Of a DNA stretch of 21,865 nt, positions 14,747 to 21,865 are shown piece by piece. The position numbers were made by a program, and so were the translations under genes. The stretch is from an uncultured Oscillospiraceae bacterium. GTDB taxonomy: Bacteria > Bacillota > Clostridia > Oscillospirales > Oscillospiraceae. A model generated the notes under the pieces. It was not told the origin of the DNA. It saw nothing but the letters and a program-made list of their open reading frames with translations, and did not search any database. Each line of letters begins with the position of its first letter. The first letter of the stretch is position 1. The stretch covers positions 1-21,865 of the forward strand of contig CAKTIN010000029.1 in the NCBI GenBank assembly GCA_934565775.1. Reading direction: 5' to 3'.

Positions 14747-15949
14747 ATGGAAGTTCGCAACGAAATGCAGGATTTTATGATCCACGTCCCCACTCAGATC
14801 TTCTTTGGCCGCAGCGCCATCGATCATCTGGCCGAGAGCATTGAGAAGTGGAGCCCCAAGAAGCGGGTCCTGCTGGTCTACGGCGGCGGCAGCATCAAGC
14901 GCATGGGCCTGTATCAGAAGGTCGTGAAGATCTTTGAGGACAACGGCATCTTCTGGAAGGAGCTGGCCGGTGTGCAGCCCAACCCCAAGATGGGCCTGAT
15001 CCGCGAGGGCGTCAAGGTCTGCAAGGACAACGACATTGACTGCGTTCTGGCTGTGGGCGGCGGCAGCTCCGTGGATACGGCGAAGGCCGTGGCCACCGCT
15101 GTGAAGTACGACGGCGACGTGTCCGAGCTGGTTGGCCAGTGGTGGCTCAAGGAGGTCCTGCCTGTTCTGGTTATCTCCACCGCCTCCGGCGCCGGCACCG
15201 AGATCTCCACCAGCACCGTGCTGAATAACGAAGCCACCAATAAGAAGGCCGGCTTCCACGGCCCCGAGATTCGCCCCAAGGTCACCTTCCTGAACCCCGA
15301 GTACACCTATACCCTGAACCCCCATCTCACTGCCGCCGGCATCATTGACGGCATCAGCCACACCCTGGAGTCCTACTTCTCCCCCATTGACGGCGCTTAT
15401 ATGCACGCCCGGGTCGGCGAGGCTCTGATCAACACCTTCCTGAAGTTCGGCCCCATCGCCTATGCCGAGCCCACCAACTATACGGCCCGTGCCAACATCA
15501 TGTACAGCTGCATTTATGCCATCGACGGCATTCTGGCCAAGGGCAACTATGCGGCCTGGATCTGCCACGGCATCGAGCACGAGCTCAGTGGCTATGACGA
15601 CAAGATCACCCACGGCGTGGGCCTGGCCATCATCACCGACCGTTACCTCCGGTGGTGCCTGGACGAGAATACCGTGTGGCGCTTCAAGGAGCTGGGCATC
15701 AACGCCATGGGCATTGACCGTAACCTGCCCGACATGGAGATCGCGCACAAGGTCATCGACACCTTCTACGATCTGTTCTTCAACACCTTCAAGATGCCCA
15801 AGAGCTTTAAGGAGCTGGGCGTGCCGCGTGAGGCCCTGGAGCCCATGATCCAGAATCTGAGCAAGCTGGCCCAGCCCAAGTTCCAGCCCATGCTCTACAA
15901 GCCCATGAATGCCGACGACGTGCGGACCCTGGTGGAGTCCTGCTACTAA
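14747..15949 (+). CDS. Iron-containing alcohol dehydrogenase (butanol dehydrogenase-like)
   Basis: A 400-residue group III (Fe-dependent) alcohol dehydrogenase, cytoplasmic, which interconverts aldehydes and alcohols with NAD(P)H. It starts with FMIHVPTQIFFGR, has the dinucleotide loop VGGGSSVDTAKAVA, STASGAGTEIS, and the metal ligands in GIIDGISHTLE (Asp, His), ICHGIEHELSG (His) and ITHGVGLAI (His). The overall pattern is like BdhA/YqhD. AGGAGG (14733-14738) is well spaced. Codon use is more biased (more CGT and AAG, few CGG) than in the genes just before it, which suggests high expression. It probably removes an aldehyde made by the pathway while regenerating NAD(P)+; that role is inference. 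Last gene of the second operon. Confidence 0.93.
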   Translation: MEVRNEMQDFMIHVPTQIFFGRSAIDHLAESIEKWSPKKRVLLVYGGGSIKRMGLYQKVVKIFEDNGIFWKELAGVQPNPKMGLIREGVKVCKDNDIDCVLAVGGGSSVDTAKAVATAVKYDGDVSELVGQWWLKEVLPVLVISTASGAGTEISTSTVLNNEATNKKAGFHGPEIRPKVTFLNPEYTYTLNPHLTAAGIIDGISHTLESYFSPIDGAYMHARVGEALINTFLKFGPIAYAEPTNYTARANIMYSCIYAIDGILAKGNYAAWICHGIEHELSGYDDKITHGVGLAIITDRYLRWCLDENTVWRFKELGINAMGIDRNLPDMEIAHKVIDTFYDLFFNTFKMPKSFKELGVPREALEPMIQNLSKLAQPKFQPMLYKPMNADDVRTLVESCY

Positions 15950-15986
15950 GCCATCTCTTTTCCTTTCGATGTTGTTCCTCAGCAAG

Positions 15987-16014
15987 CGTGCCCGGGCCAA
16001 ACGGCCCGGGCATG
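15987..16014 (+). terminator. Terminator of the second catabolic operon
   Basis: A 12-bp stem CGTGCCCGGGCC / GGCCCGGGCATG with one G-T pair and the same AAAC loop as the tuf terminator, 37 nt after the alcohol dehydrogenase stop. A weak T-rich tail (TTCCATTTCT) follows. It marks the right border of the cluster. Confidence 0.8.
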
Positions 16015-16045
16015 TTCCATTTCTGAAGAACTCTCATAAACGGCT

Positions 16046-16072
16046 GCACCCCCTGCCACCGGCAGGGGGTGC
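16046..16072 (-). terminator. Terminator of the tatD-DUF951 operon
   Basis: A perfect 12-bp stem GCACCCCCTGCC / GGCAGGGGGTGC with a 3-nt loop, 8 nt beyond the tatD stop. On the minus strand it is followed by AGCCGTTTATG, a very short T run. It could serve both strands as a second barrier between the convergent units. Confidence 0.7.
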
Positions 16073-16080
16073 TATGCCGT

Positions 16081-16851
16081 TTACGGCAGGGGGATGTTGT
16101 AAAGGCGGCAGCCATTTTCCAGCGTGATCCGGGCCATCTCCTCCTCCGGTAGGCCTCGCAGCTCCGCCAGACGCTGGGCCATGCGGTACACATAGCCCGG
16201 GTCATTTCGCCGCCCCCGGAAGGGCTCCGGGGCCATATAGGGGCAGTCGGTCTCGATGACGATCCGGTCCAGGGCAATGGCCTGGGCGGTCTCCACGGCC
16301 TTCCGGGCATTCTTAAAGGTGATTACGCCGGTGAAGCCGATGTACCAGCCCCGGGCGGTCAGCCATTTGGCCATTTCCGCAGAGCCGGAGTAGCAGTGAA
16401 AGACACCCCGCACCTCTGGAAATTCCTCCAAGATCCGGCAGCCGTCCTCATGAGCTTCCCGCTCATGGACAATCACCGGCAGCCCCAGCTGCCCGGCCAG
16501 CTCCATCTGCCGCCGGAAGGCGTCCATCTGCCTTGCCCGGGGCACATCCTCATAGTGGTAATCCAGACCGATCTCTCCAATGGCCCGGACCTTCGGGCAG
16601 CTCCGGGCCAGAGCCCGGTACTGAGCCAGCAGCGCCGCGTCCACATGGCCGGCGTCGTCCGGGTGGCTGCCCACGGCGGCGTAGATCCAGGAATGGGCCT
16701 GAGCTAGGGCGACCGCCGCCCGGGAGGAGGGCAGGTCGCATCCGGGATTCATCAGCAGGGTGATGCCCTGCTCCGGCAGCGAGCCCAGCAGCGCGTCCCG
16801 GTCGCCGTCAAACCGCCGGTCATCCAGATGGGCGTGGGTATCAAAGAGCAT
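16081..16851 (-). CDS. tatD: TatD-family metal-dependent hydrolase (3'-5' DNase/RNase-like)
   Basis: A 256-residue metal-dependent hydrolase of the TatD family, a cytoplasmic nuclease group linked to DNA repair and RNA quality control. The motifs are in order: THAHLDD with two metal-binding His at the N-terminus, GEIGLDYH with the bridging Glu, VIVHER and VFHCYSG with further His ligands, and ETDCPYMAPEPFRG with the catalytic Asp. I chose the ATG at 16851 because it yields the standard MLFDTHAHLDD beginning and has GGGGAGG ahead; a longer reading to 16893 adds unrelated residues. It overlaps the DUF951 gene by 11 nt. Confidence 0.92.
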   Translation of the reverse strand: MLFDTHAHLDDRRFDGDRDALLGSLPEQGITLLMNPGCDLPSSRAAVALAQAHSWIYAAVGSHPDDAGHVDAALLAQYRALARSCPKVRAIGEIGLDYHYEDVPRARQMDAFRRQMELAGQLGLPVIVHEREAHEDGCRILEEFPEVRGVFHCYSGSAEMAKWLTARGWYIGFTGVITFKNARKAVETAQAIALDRIVIETDCPYMAPEPFRGRRNDPGYVYRMAQRLAELRGLPEEEMARITLENGCRLYNIPLP

Positions 16852-17047
16852 GGCTTTCCTCCCCCTCCGCCGGGCGCAGGACCTGACGGACATTTTTTTC
16901 GGCCTTCAGCCGGGGGACCATGACCTCGTGGCCGCAGCCCAGACACCGCAGGCGAAAATCGGCGCCGGTCCGCAGGACCAGCCACCGCTTATCCCCGCAG
17001 GGGTGGGGCTTTTTCATGACTAAAACATCCTGCAATCGAATATCCAT
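16841..17047 (-). CDS. DUF951 family protein
   Basis: A 68-residue protein matching the small DUF951 family common in Firmicutes: VLVMKKPHPCGDKRWLVLRTGADFRLRCLGCGHEVMVPR, with the invariant KKPHPCG and CLGCG motifs whose three cysteines could bind zinc. The function is unknown; members are often found next to core translation or replication genes. I start at 17047, after AAAGGAG, since the extra 29 residues of a longer reading lie outside the family. The stop overlaps the start region of tatD, so both are co-translated. Confidence 0.9.
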   Translation of the reverse strand: MDIRLQDVLVMKKPHPCGDKRWLVLRTGADFRLRCLGCGHEVMVPRLKAEKNVRQVLRPAEGEESHAL

Positions 17048-17096
17048 GGGGCTCCTTTCTGCCGGGCATAGAGCCGCCCGGCGGCGCGTAAGCTGA

Positions 17097-17125
17097 ATTA
17101 AATCAAGGGAAAGGAATGAAGTCCA
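17097..17125 (-). promoter_or_regulatory. Possible promoter of the DUF951-tatD operon
   Basis: On the minus strand, TGGACT (17125-17120), a 17-nt spacer and TTTAAT (17102-17097). The -35 box would overlap the start codon of the divergent S1 gene. This is the only AT-rich spot in the gap. Confidence 0.35.
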
Positions 17126-18015
17126 TGCTGCCATATGAACCGGAGGGCTACACCCAGCGCCCTGCGCCTACACCCGAACAGCTCCGCCGGGGGGCGGGGA
17201 GCCGGGAGATCTTTCAGGGAATCTGCTCCAAATGCGATGAATTTCATAATTTGCTGGTGGACCTGGGGCCGATCCGGGGGCTGATCCCCCGGGAGGAGAC
17301 CTCCCTGGAGATCGCCCAGGGGACAGGGCGGGAGATCTCCATTCTCTCCCGGGTGGGGCGGCAGGTCTGCTTTCAGGTCCTGGCCTTTTCCAGCCAGGGC
17401 ACCGCTCTGCTCAGCCGCCGGGGGGCCCAGGCGGAGGCTCTGGCCTATTTTCTCGATACCCTGCGGCCGGGGGATGTGCTCCCGGCGGTGGTGACCCACA
17501 CCACCCATTTCGGCGCATTCTGTGACATCGGCTGCGGCGTGACCGCCCTTATGGGCATTGAGCGGTGCTCCGTCTCCCGCCTGCGGCACTGCGCGGAGCG
17601 CTTCGCTCCGGGGCAGCGAATCTATGCCGCAGTCCTGGGGGTGGACCGGGCCGCCGGGCGGATCAGCCTGACCCACCGGGAGCTTCTGGGCACCTGGGAG
17701 GAAAACGCCGCCTCCTTCCGCCCGGGGCAGACGGTGACGGGGATCGTCCGGGGGGTGCAGCCCTATGGGGTGTTCATTGAGCTGGCGCCCAACCTCTCCG
17801 GCCTGGCAGAGCCGGGCAGCGGCCTGGAGCCCGGGGAAAAGGTGAGCGTCTACATCCGCTCCATCCTCCCCGAAAAGCAGAAGATTAAGCTCTCCGTGCT
17901 GGAGCGTCTGGGGCAGGCGCCTCCGGCGCCGCCCTTCCGGTACTATACCACGGTCCGGCACTTAAGCCGGTGGGAGTATGCACCCGGAGGTGCGGCTACG
18001 GTTTTTGACCCTTGA
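17125..18015 (+). CDS. S1-domain RNA-binding protein (three S1 repeats)
   Basis: A 296-residue protein built of three S1-type OB folds, about residues 28-100, 116-186 and 202-262, and a conserved tail FRYYTTVRHLSRWEYAP. Repeat 3 is the most typical (GQTVTGIVRGVQPYGVFIELAPNLSGLAE); repeat 2 has VLPAVVTHTTHFGAFCDIG; repeat 1 is degenerate. Proteins of this type in Clostridia are thought to bind RNA or the ribosome, with no proven role. The ATG at 17125 has AAGGA 9 nt upstream; the ATG at 17116 abuts the same site, so I prefer 17125. The last 20 nt overlap the 3' end of rarA, which is read from the other strand. Confidence 0.85.
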   Translation: MLPYEPEGYTQRPAPTPEQLRRGAGSREIFQGICSKCDEFHNLLVDLGPIRGLIPREETSLEIAQGTGREISILSRVGRQVCFQVLAFSSQGTALLSRRGAQAEALAYFLDTLRPGDVLPAVVTHTTHFGAFCDIGCGVTALMGIERCSVSRLRHCAERFAPGQRIYAAVLGVDRAAGRISLTHRELLGTWEENAASFRPGQTVTGIVRGVQPYGVFIELAPNLSGLAEPGSGLEPGEKVSVYIRSILPEKQKIKLSVLERLGQAPPAPPFRYYTTVRHLSRWEYAPGGAATVFDP

Positions 18016-19261
18016 CCTCGTCCCAGTAGCGCTTGGCGGCCTGCTCCAGCTTGTTGGGGCCGAATTCATAATACTGCCGCCCGGCCAACTCGTCCGGCAG
18101 GTACTGCTGGGGAACCCAGTGATTGGGATAGTCGTGGGGGTACAGATAGCCCTGGGCGCGCTCCATCGTGAAGCTGTCGGCATGGACGTTTTGCAGATGC
18201 CGGGGCGGCGCGCCGGTTTTGCCCTTCTGAATGTCCTCCATGGCCCCGGCCATGGCCAGATAGGCGGAGTTGGACTTGGGGCTGGTGGCCATCAGCACCG
18301 CCGCGTCCGCCAGGGGCAGCCTGGCCTCTGGCATTCCCACCATGGTGGCCGCATCCACGCAGGCCTTGACAATGGGGATGATGGCGGGATAGGCCAGGCC
18401 CACGTCCTCACAGGCGATGACCATCAGCCGCCGGCAGGCGGACAGCAGGTCGCCCGCCTCCAGAATCCGGGCCAGGTAATACACCGCCGCGTCCGGATCG
18501 GAGCCCCGAATGGACTTTTGCAGGGCGGACAGCAGGTCATAGTGCTCGTCCCCCGCCCGGTCGTAGCGCATGGCGCTGCGCTGGGTGACGTCCTTCGCAT
18601 CCGCCAGGGTGAGGGTGAGTTCGCCCTCCAGCCCGGCGGCGGAGAACAGGACCTCCACGGCATTCATGGCCTTCCGCAGGTCCCCGCCGCAGCCGGAGGC
18701 GATGTATTCCAGGGCTCCGTGCTCCGCCGTGACCTTCAGGCCGTCCCGCCGGGCCAGATAGTCCACGGCCCGGCGCACGGCCTTCAGCGCGGCCTCGGCG
18801 GTGATCTGCTTGAACTCAAAGATGGTGGACCGGCTGAGAATCGCGTTGAAAATGGAAAAATAGGGGTTCTCCGTGGTGGAGGCAATGAGGGTGATTTTCC
18901 CGTTTTCAATGTGCTCCAGCAGGGACTGCTGCTGCTTTTTGTTGAAATACTGGATCTCATCCAGGTATAGCAGCACTCCGTTGGGGGCCAGGAAGGTGTC
19001 CAGTTGGGCGACGATCTCCTTAATATCCCCGGTGGAGGCGGTGGTGGCATTCAGCCGGTAGAGCTTGCGGTTGGTCTTTTCCGCAATGATATTGGCAACG
19101 GTGGTCTTTCCCGTGCCGGAGGGGCCGTAAAAGATCAGGTTCGGCACCTTCCCGCTTTCAATGATGCGCCGGAGAATCTTCCCCGGCCCCAAAATATGCT
19201 CCTGACCCACCACGTCGTCCAGACTGGTGGGGCGGAGCAGATCTGCCAGCGGCTGATACAT
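17996..19261 (-). CDS. rarA: Replication-associated recombination protein A (RarA/MgsA AAA+ ATPase)
   Basis: A 421-residue AAA+ ATPase of the clamp-loader group that acts at stalled replication forks. It begins YQPLADLLRPTSLDDVVGQEHILGPGK, the standard RarA start, then Walker A GPSGTGKTT (46-54), Walker B LLYLDEIQYF (97-106), sensor 1 ASTTENPYF and the arginine-finger region SRSTIFEF. The C-terminal part has SIRGSDPDAAVYYLARILEAGD and RRLMVIACEDVGLA, typical of the tetramerisation domain. I start at 19261 with AGGAGG 8 nt ahead; upstream in-frame ATGs lack the family sequence. Confidence 0.96.
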   Translation of the reverse strand: MYQPLADLLRPTSLDDVVGQEHILGPGKILRRIIESGKVPNLIFYGPSGTGKTTVANIIAEKTNRKLYRLNATTASTGDIKEIVAQLDTFLAPNGVLLYLDEIQYFNKKQQQSLLEHIENGKITLIASTTENPYFSIFNAILSRSTIFEFKQITAEAALKAVRRAVDYLARRDGLKVTAEHGALEYIASGCGGDLRKAMNAVEVLFSAAGLEGELTLTLADAKDVTQRSAMRYDRAGDEHYDLLSALQKSIRGSDPDAAVYYLARILEAGDLLSACRRLMVIACEDVGLAYPAIIPIVKACVDAATMVGMPEARLPLADAAVLMATSPKSNSAYLAMAGAMEDIQKGKTGAPPRHLQNVHADSFTMERAQGYLYPHDYPNHWVPQQYLPDELAGRQYYEFGPNKLEQAAKRYWDEVKGQKP

Positions 19262-19292
19262 CCTTTCAGCCTCCTTTTTTGTTCGTATGTCC

Positions 19293-19321
19293 ATTGTACG
19301 GCATTTTGAGGGAAAAGGCAA
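19293..19321 (-). promoter_or_regulatory. Promoter of rarA
   Basis: On the minus strand, TTGCCT (19321-19316), exactly 17 nt, then TACAAT (19298-19293). The leader would be about 25 nt. It is back to back with the promoter of the flavodiiron gene, with a Fur-like box in between. Confidence 0.65.
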
Positions 19322-19333
19322 GGAGAATAAAAA

Positions 19334-19348
19334 TAAGAATGATTCTCA
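19334..19348. promoter_or_regulatory. Fur/PerR-like box between rarA and the flavodiiron gene
   Basis: TAAGAATGATTCTCA is a 7-1-7 inverted repeat that matches the Fur box core TGATAATNATTATCA at 11 of 14 defined positions. It lies 9 nt upstream of the -35 box of the flavodiiron gene. Control by a Fur-family regulator (Fur or PerR) would fit an oxygen-detoxifying iron enzyme; no such regulator is in the window. Confidence 0.45.
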
Positions 19349-19357
19349 TAATTTTGC

Positions 19358-19386
19358 TTGCTTTTTCGACGCCTTTCGTGTATACT
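19358..19386 (+). promoter_or_regulatory. Promoter of the flavodiiron protein gene
   Basis: TTGCTT (19358-19363), a 17-nt spacer and TATACT (19381-19386), 5 of 6 matches to the -10 consensus. The leader is about 32 nt and carries AAAGGAG ahead of the ATG at 19425. Confidence 0.7.
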
Positions 19387-19424
19387 GGTTGTAAGGAAGT
19401 CCAGATTGCGAAAGGAGACGCGCG

Positions 19425-21260
19425 ATGTACTGTGTAAAGAAAGTGACCGAGGATCTGACCTGGGTGGGAAGCAATGACCGCCGCCTGGCGCTGTTTGAGG
19501 GGGTTTACCAGGTCCCCCGGGGGGTGTCCTACAATTCTTACCTGCTGACCGATGAGAAAACCGTCCTGCTGGACACGGTGGACAAGTCCGTGACCCGGGT
19601 GTTTTTTGAGAATCTTGCCCATGTGCTGGGCGGCCGGAAGCTGGATTATCTGATCGTCCACCATATGGAGCCGGATCATTCCGCCGCCATTGAGGAGGTC
19701 CTCCTGCATTATCCGGAGGTCACGGTGCTGTGCAATCAGAAAACTGCCAAAATGATGGCGCGCTTTGTCGCTGCGCCCCTGGAGCAGCGGCTGAAGGTGG
19801 TCGCCCAGGGGGAGACCCTGTGCACCGGACGGCACACGCTGACCTTTGTGGACGCGCCTATGGTCCACTGGCCGGAGGTGATGATGAGCTATGATCTGAC
19901 GGACAAGATCCTCTTCTCCGCAGACGCCTTCGGCACCTTCGGGGCGATCAACGGGGCGATGTTTGCCGATGAGGTGGACTTTGAGCGGGACTATCTGGAC
20001 GAGGCCCGGCGGTATTATACCAATATCGTGGGAAAATACGGCACCCAGGTCCAGGCCATTCTGAAGAAGGCCTCCGGGCTGGACATTCAGATGATCTGCC
20101 CCCTTCACGGCTTTGTCTGGCGGAAGAATCTGGGGGATTTCATTGCCAAGTATCAGCTCTGGAGTACCTATACTCCGGAGGTGGACGGGGTACTTATCGC
20201 TTACGCCTCCGTTTACGGCGGGACGGAGAACGCTGCGGAGATTCTGGCCTGCCGTCTGCGGGACCTGGGCATCCGGACGGTGATGTTTGACGTGTCCGTG
20301 ACGCCGGCCTCGGAGATCGTCGCTGCCGCCTTCCAGTACAGCCATCTGGTCTTTGCCGCGCCGACCTATAATGCGGGGATCTTTGTGACCATGGAGAATC
20401 TGCTCCACGATTTGGTCGCCCACAACCTGCAAAACCGGACGGTGGCGCTGATTGAGAACGGCTCCTGGGCCCCCACCAGCGGCAAGCTGATGCGGGAGCT
20501 TCTGTCGAAGCTGAAGCAGATGACCTTCCTGGACGGGCCCCTGACTGTGCCCTCTACGGTGCAGGACCCCGCCGGGCTGGAGGCCCTGGCCGGGCAGCTG
20601 GCCGCTACGGTGAAGCGCCCCAGCGCCTGCACCCCCCGGAATGTGGAGACCGACCCTGCGGCTTTGTTCCGGCTGACCTACGGTCTGTTTGTCCTGTCTG
20701 CGAAAAAGGGGCAGACCAGCAGCGGCTGCATCGTCAATACGGTGGTGCAGATTTCGGAGAACCCCAACCGCGTGGCCTTCTCCGTCAATAAGGCGAACCT
20801 CACCGGGGAGCTCCTGGGGAAGGACGGCCGGTTTACCATCAGCGTTCTGGACCAGAGCACGCCCATGGAGCTCATCCGCCACTTTGGATTCCAGAGCGGC
20901 CGGACGGTGGACAAGTACGACGGCTGGGCCGATTCCGCCCCGGCGGGGAACGGAGTGCTTTACCTGACCCAGTGCGTGAATGCGGTCTTGGCGGGGCGGG
21001 TGGTCTCCTCCGCAGACTGGGGCAGCCACATTCTGTTTATCGGAGAGCTGACCGAGGCGAAGGTCCTATCGGATCTGCCATCTCTGTCCTATCAGTACTA
21101 TCAGGACCATGTGAAGCCCAAGCCGCCCCTGCCCGATGGGGAGAAGAAGGGCTTTGTGTGCAAGACCTGCGGCTATGTTTACGAGGGGGACACCCTCCCG
21201 GCGGACTTTATCTGCCCCCTGTGTAAGCATGGAGCCGAGGACTTCGTGCCTCTGGGGTGA
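19425..21260 (+). CDS. Flavodiiron protein fused to flavin reductase and rubredoxin domains
   Basis: A 611-residue soluble enzyme that reduces O2 to water (or NO to N2O) in anaerobes. Domains in order: a metallo-beta-lactamase-like diiron domain (1-250) with all six ligands visible (His80, Glu82, Asp84 in HHMEPDH, His148, Asp167, His228); a flavodoxin domain (254-395) with the FMN loop YASVYGGTEN and APTYNAGIF; a flavin reductase-like domain (about 408-560) with LFVLSAKKGQTSSGCIVNT; and a C-terminal short rubredoxin with CxxC pairs at 579/582 and 597/600. Classic FprA is about 400 residues, so this is a multi-domain variant able to take electrons without a separate rubredoxin and possibly straight from NAD(P)H. 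Followed by nth after 3 nt. Confidence 0.95.
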   Translation: MYCVKKVTEDLTWVGSNDRRLALFEGVYQVPRGVSYNSYLLTDEKTVLLDTVDKSVTRVFFENLAHVLGGRKLDYLIVHHMEPDHSAAIEEVLLHYPEVTVLCNQKTAKMMARFVAAPLEQRLKVVAQGETLCTGRHTLTFVDAPMVHWPEVMMSYDLTDKILFSADAFGTFGAINGAMFADEVDFERDYLDEARRYYTNIVGKYGTQVQAILKKASGLDIQMICPLHGFVWRKNLGDFIAKYQLWSTYTPEVDGVLIAYASVYGGTENAAEILACRLRDLGIRTVMFDVSVTPASEIVAAAFQYSHLVFAAPTYNAGIFVTMENLLHDLVAHNLQNRTVALIENGSWAPTSGKLMRELLSKLKQMTFLDGPLTVPSTVQDPAGLEALAGQLAATVKRPSACTPRNVETDPAALFRLTYGLFVLSAKKGQTSSGCIVNTVVQISENPNRVAFSVNKANLTGELLGKDGRFTISVLDQSTPMELIRHFGFQSGRTVDKYDGWADSAPAGNGVLYLTQCVNAVLAGRVVSSADWGSHILFIGELTEAKVLSDLPSLSYQYYQDHVKPKPPLPDGEKKGFVCKTCGYVYEGDTLPADFICPLCKHGAEDFVPLG

Positions 21261-21263
21261 GCC

Positions 21264-21865
21264 ATGGAAGTAAAGCAGAGAGCCTTGGCCATTGTGCAGG
21301 CCCTGAAGGAGGCCTATCCGGGGGCGCAGTGCGTCCTGGGCTATGGGAAGGACTATGAATTGATGATTGCCGTGCGCCTGTCCGCCCAGTGCACGGACGC
21401 CCGGGTCAACGAGATTACCCCGGCGCTGTTTGCCGCCTATCCCACCCTGGAGGCCATGGCCAGAGCGGAGATTGGCCGGGTGGAGGAGCTGATCCACGCC
21501 TGCGGCTTTTTCCGGCAGAAGGCCAAGGATATTGTCCTGGCCTGCCAGATGCTCCTGACGCAGTATGGGGGCAAGGTCCCGGACACCATGGAGGCGCTTC
21601 TGAAGCTCCCCGGCGTGGGGCGGAAAACGGCGAATCTGCTCCTGGGGGATCTGTATGGTGTGCCCGGCAGCGTGGTGTGCGATACCCACTGCATCCGTCT
21701 GTCCAACCGCCTGGGGCTGGCCCACGGGAAGGAGCCGGAGAAGGTGGAGCGCCAGCTCCGGGCGATCCTGCCCCCGGAGGAGAGCTCCGACTTCTGCCAC
21801 CGGCTGGTGCTCCACGGCCGGGCCGTCTGTACGGCCCGGAAGCCTGCGTGCGAGAGGTGTAGCTT
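21264..21865 (+). CDS. nth: Endonuclease III, DNA glycosylase/AP lyase (partial, cut by window end)
   Basis: The first 200 codons of endonuclease III, a base-excision repair enzyme that removes oxidised pyrimidines. Visible are LSAQCTDARVNEITPALF, the helix-hairpin-helix LPGVGRKTAN with the catalytic Lys121, and Asp140 in VVCDTH. Three of the four [4Fe-4S] ligands are present at Cys189, Cys196 and Cys199 in the standard C-x6-C-x2-C spacing; the fourth should fall just beyond the edge. The start lies 3 nt after the flavodiiron stop, so both genes form one oxidative-damage transcript. Confidence 0.95.
   Translation, partial: MEVKQRALAIVQALKEAYPGAQCVLGYGKDYELMIAVRLSAQCTDARVNEITPALFAAYPTLEAMARAEIGRVEELIHACGFFRQKAKDIVLACQMLLTQYGGKVPDTMEALLKLPGVGRKTANLLLGDLYGVPGSVVCDTHCIRLSNRLGLAHGKEPEKVERQLRAILPPEESSDFCHRLVLHGRAVCTARKPACERCS

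Noticed and set aside
14630..16000. A 456-residue minus-strand reading frame opposite the alcohol dehydrogenase
   Set aside because: Repetitive G, V, H, L composition and no motif; the plus strand gene carries all metal ligands.
19266..21029. A 587-residue minus-strand reading frame opposite the flavodiiron gene
   Set aside because: Mirror frame of a gene with intact active-site residues; no domain seen.
1..21865. tRNA, rRNA, CRISPR arrays, insertion sequences or prophage genes
   Set aside because: I saw no cloverleaf-like sequence, spaced direct repeats, transposase or phage motifs; the cluster lies between ordinary core genes without visible attachment sites.

Overview
The window is a 21.9 kb piece of a GC-rich genome. 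Features point to an anaerobic Firmicute of the class Clostridia: strong AGGAGG ribosome-binding sites, a small CGxV-type DUF951 protein, a clostridial flavodiiron protein carrying rubredoxin, ferredoxin-fused aldo/keto reductase, and a BMP-type lipoprotein transporter. An Oscillospiraceae-like gut anaerobe (Flavonifractor/Lawsonibacter type) is my best guess; this is inference from gene content and GC, not a taxonomic assignment.

Layout. (1) 2-220: the end of tuf (EF-Tu) with its terminator. (2) 340-2742, minus strand: a major facilitator transporter and a [4Fe-4S] aldo/keto reductase family protein, transcribed away from region 3. (3) 2980-11062, plus strand: a tight operon encoding a BMP-family substrate-binding lipoprotein, a double-domain ABC ATPase, two permeases, a PfkB-type sugar/nucleoside kinase, a BtpA/SgcQ-type TIM-barrel protein, an isochorismatase-family cysteine hydrolase and a TrpA-like TIM-barrel protein. 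(4) 11160-11924: a GntR/HutC-type regulator with its own promoter. (5) 12051-15949: a second operon with two more isochorismatase-family proteins (one lacking the catalytic Cys), two more TrpA-like proteins and an iron-containing alcohol dehydrogenase, closed by a strong terminator. (6) 16081-21865: core genes unrelated to the cluster: tatD and a DUF951 gene (minus), an S1-domain RNA-binding protein (plus), rarA (minus), a three-part flavodiiron/flavin reductase/rubredoxin protein (plus) and the start of nth (endonuclease III, cut by the window edge).

The remarkable part is 1.6-15.9 kb. It looks like one regulon for importing and breaking down an unknown small molecule, probably nucleoside-like or sugar-containing. 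The transporter is of the type used for nucleosides; a PfkB kinase would phosphorylate the substrate; BtpA- and TrpA-like barrels are candidates for lyase or aldolase steps on the phosphorylated intermediate; isochorismatase-family enzymes would hydrolyse C-N bonds; the alcohol dehydrogenase and aldo/keto reductase would handle aldehydes and redox balance; the MFS protein may export a product. All three TrpA-like proteins lack a TrpB partner and have substitutions at TrpA catalytic positions, so tryptophan synthesis is unlikely. Near-identical palindromes (TTGTCATGACAA type) sit in front of the first operon, in front of the divergent aldo/keto reductase and in front of the second operon, where a HutC-type repressor would be expected to bind. 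I know of no characterised pathway with this gene set; the substrate cannot be read from sequence.
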